Positions 62,982-64,000 of a stretch of 64,000 bases of DNA are shown here, piece by piece. This DNA comes from Bacteroidota bacterium (lineage in GTDB: Bacteria; Bacteroidota; Bacteroidia; Chitinophagales; Chitinophagaceae), in assembly GCA_018266775.1 (NCBI GenBank), contig JAFDZS010000001.1, forward strand, positions 434,001 to 498,000, written 5' to 3'. Made by a program: the position numbers and the translations under genes. Under the pieces are notes generated by a model, which saw only the letters and a program-made list of their open reading frames with translations, did not search any database and was not told where the DNA came from. Within the stretch, counting starts at the first letter, position 1, and the number at the start of each line of letters is the position of its first letter.

Positions 62982-64000
62982 ATGCCAGGTTTTGAATTAT
63001 GGAGCGATGCAGAACGCAAACAGGTAACCGATGTTATTGAAACCGGAATTTTAATGCGCTACAATTTTGACGGTCCCCGTAAAGGCGTGTGGAAGGCAAA
63101 AGAACTGGAGCAGGAAATCAATACCTATTTCGGCAGCCAGTATGCACAGCTGGTGAGCAGCGGTACAGCAGCATTAACCACAGCATTAAGTGCGCTGGGT
63201 GTGGGCTATGGCGATGAAGTGATCATGCCTGCATTTACATTTGTGGCCAGCTTTGAAGCGGTGCTCAGTGTGGGTGCGGTACCGGTAATGGTGGATGTGG
63301 ATGATACACTGACATTAAATCCTGAAGCGGTAAAAGCCGCCATCACCCCCAAAACAAAAGTGGTGATGCCCGTACACATGTGCGGCGCTATGGCCGACCT
63401 TGATGCGCTACAGGCCATTTGTAAAGAACATCACTTATTATTACTGGAAGATGCCTGCCAGGCCATTGGCGGAACTTACAAAGGAAAGAAACTGGGCACT
63501 ATAGGCCACGCTGGTACGTTTAGTTTTGATTTTGTAAAAACCATTACCTGTGGCGAAGGCGGCGTTATCATGACCAACGATAAAGCGATTTATACCAAAT
63601 GCGATGGCTACAGCGATCATGGCCACGACCATATTGGCCACGACCGTGGTGCAGAACCACATCCATTTATTGGCTATAACTTCCGCATCAGCGAACTGCA
63701 TGCCGCAGTGGGTTTGGCGCAATTACACCGGTTGAATGAGTTCCTTTCTATCCAGAAGAAAAATCATGCCGCATTAAAAAACATACTCGCAACGGTACCC
63801 GAAATTGGTTTCAGAAGAATTCCTGATCCATCAGGTGACAGTTGTACTTTCCTGAGCTGGAACCTGCCCACCATGGAGTTAACTGCTGCAGTGGTGGAAG
63901 AAATGAAAGCACAGGGTATTCTGGCAGGCAATTTTTATTACTACAACAATAACTGGCATTACATCCGCAAATGGGATCATTTAAAACAATCTGTTACATT
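62982..64000 (+). CDS. DegT/DnrJ/EryC1/StrS-family aminotransferase, KdnA-like, cut by window edge
   Basis: The 339 visible residues start MPGFELWSDAERKQVTDVIE, and the MRYNFDGPRKGVWKAKELE stretch recalls the KdnA group, which makes 8-amino-3,8-dideoxy-octulosonate for lipopolysaccharide. The family motifs are VSSGTAALTTALSALGVG, DEVIMPAFTFVASFEAVLS, the LLLLEDACQAIGG strand and GTFSFDFVKTITCGEGGVIM with the PLP lysine. KdnA assignment is by memory of the start and is less sure than the family. The next genes would show a KdnB-type oxidase if it is right. TACCTTTG at 62906-62913 is a good -7 box. Confidence 0.85.
   Translation, partial: MPGFELWSDAERKQVTDVIETGILMRYNFDGPRKGVWKAKELEQEINTYFGSQYAQLVSSGTAALTTALSALGVGYGDEVIMPAFTFVASFEAVLSVGAVPVMVDVDDTLTLNPEAVKAAITPKTKVVMPVHMCGAMADLDALQAICKEHHLLLLEDACQAIGGTYKGKKLGTIGHAGTFSFDFVKTITCGEGGVIMTNDKAIYTKCDGYSDHGHDHIGHDRGAEPHPFIGYNFRISELHAAVGLAQLHRLNEFLSIQKKNHAALKNILATVPEIGFRRIPDPSGDSCTFLSWNLPTMELTAAVVEEMKAQGILAGNFYYYNNNWHYIRKWDHLKQSVT

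Overview
The window looks like chromosome of a Bacteroidota, most likely a Chitinophagales (Chitinophagaceae-type) bacterium. The evidence is Sec-exported proteins ending in AQ-type cleavage sites, a type IX secretion C-terminal sorting domain, DUF5606, an OmpA/TonB-like outer-membrane barrel with a carboxypeptidase-regulatory N-domain, RHS proteins with the DPDGM core ending, and promoters with the TAnnTTTG -7 box. I see no rRNA, tRNA, CRISPR array or intact insertion sequence.

Region 1 (1-14774) is an accessory cluster I cannot match to a named system. Seven complete minus-strand genes and an eighth cut by the left edge, all with signal peptides, encode three paralogous TPR proteins that share a Gly/Ala-rich C-terminal domain, two members of a second paralogous family, a small protein resembling the Hcp tube fold, and one orphan. 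A TPR-type histidine kinase and a NarL/LuxR response regulator are transcribed divergently. The same inverted repeat stands before three promoters (the left-edge gene, the large operon and the kinase), each time with its centre 31.5 bp from the -7 box, so I infer one activator controls the locus.

Region 2 (15321-22488) holds a restriction island: an MmeI-like type IIL restriction-modification enzyme, a six-helix membrane protein with a coiled-coil tail, and an Mrr-like endonuclease. Copies of a dispersed repeat lie on both sides in opposite orientation. A five-repeat BTRD1 protein and about 1 kb of mosaic repeats follow.

Region 3 (22489-38600) contains a Crp/Fnr regulator, a barrel-like secreted protein, and an RHS polymorphic-toxin locus: two giant secreted proteins, a glutathione-peroxidase-like protein without its catalytic residues, and downstream a train of orphan toxin-tip fragments and immunity candidates that includes a clear Imm53. 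Hairpin repeats with compensatory stem changes separate the units.

Region 4 (38600-54990) is mostly ordinary: an ECF sigma/anti-sigma/Spy-like operon beside an outer-membrane barrel, DUF5606, an M3 oligopeptidase, a ParDE-type toxin-antitoxin pair, a Fur-family regulator with SCO1 and MerC-like genes that share a likely metal operator, a GH25 lysozyme, a lytic transglycosylase, a radical SAM/SPASM enzyme, an AI-2E permease, MarR and a GHL10 hydrolase.

Region 5 (54989-64000) has a MOCOS-like class V aminotransferase, a six-repeat type IX secreted protein with its own TPR kinase and NarL regulator (again with a shared operator before each gene), and the start of a DegT-family, KdnA-like aminotransferase.
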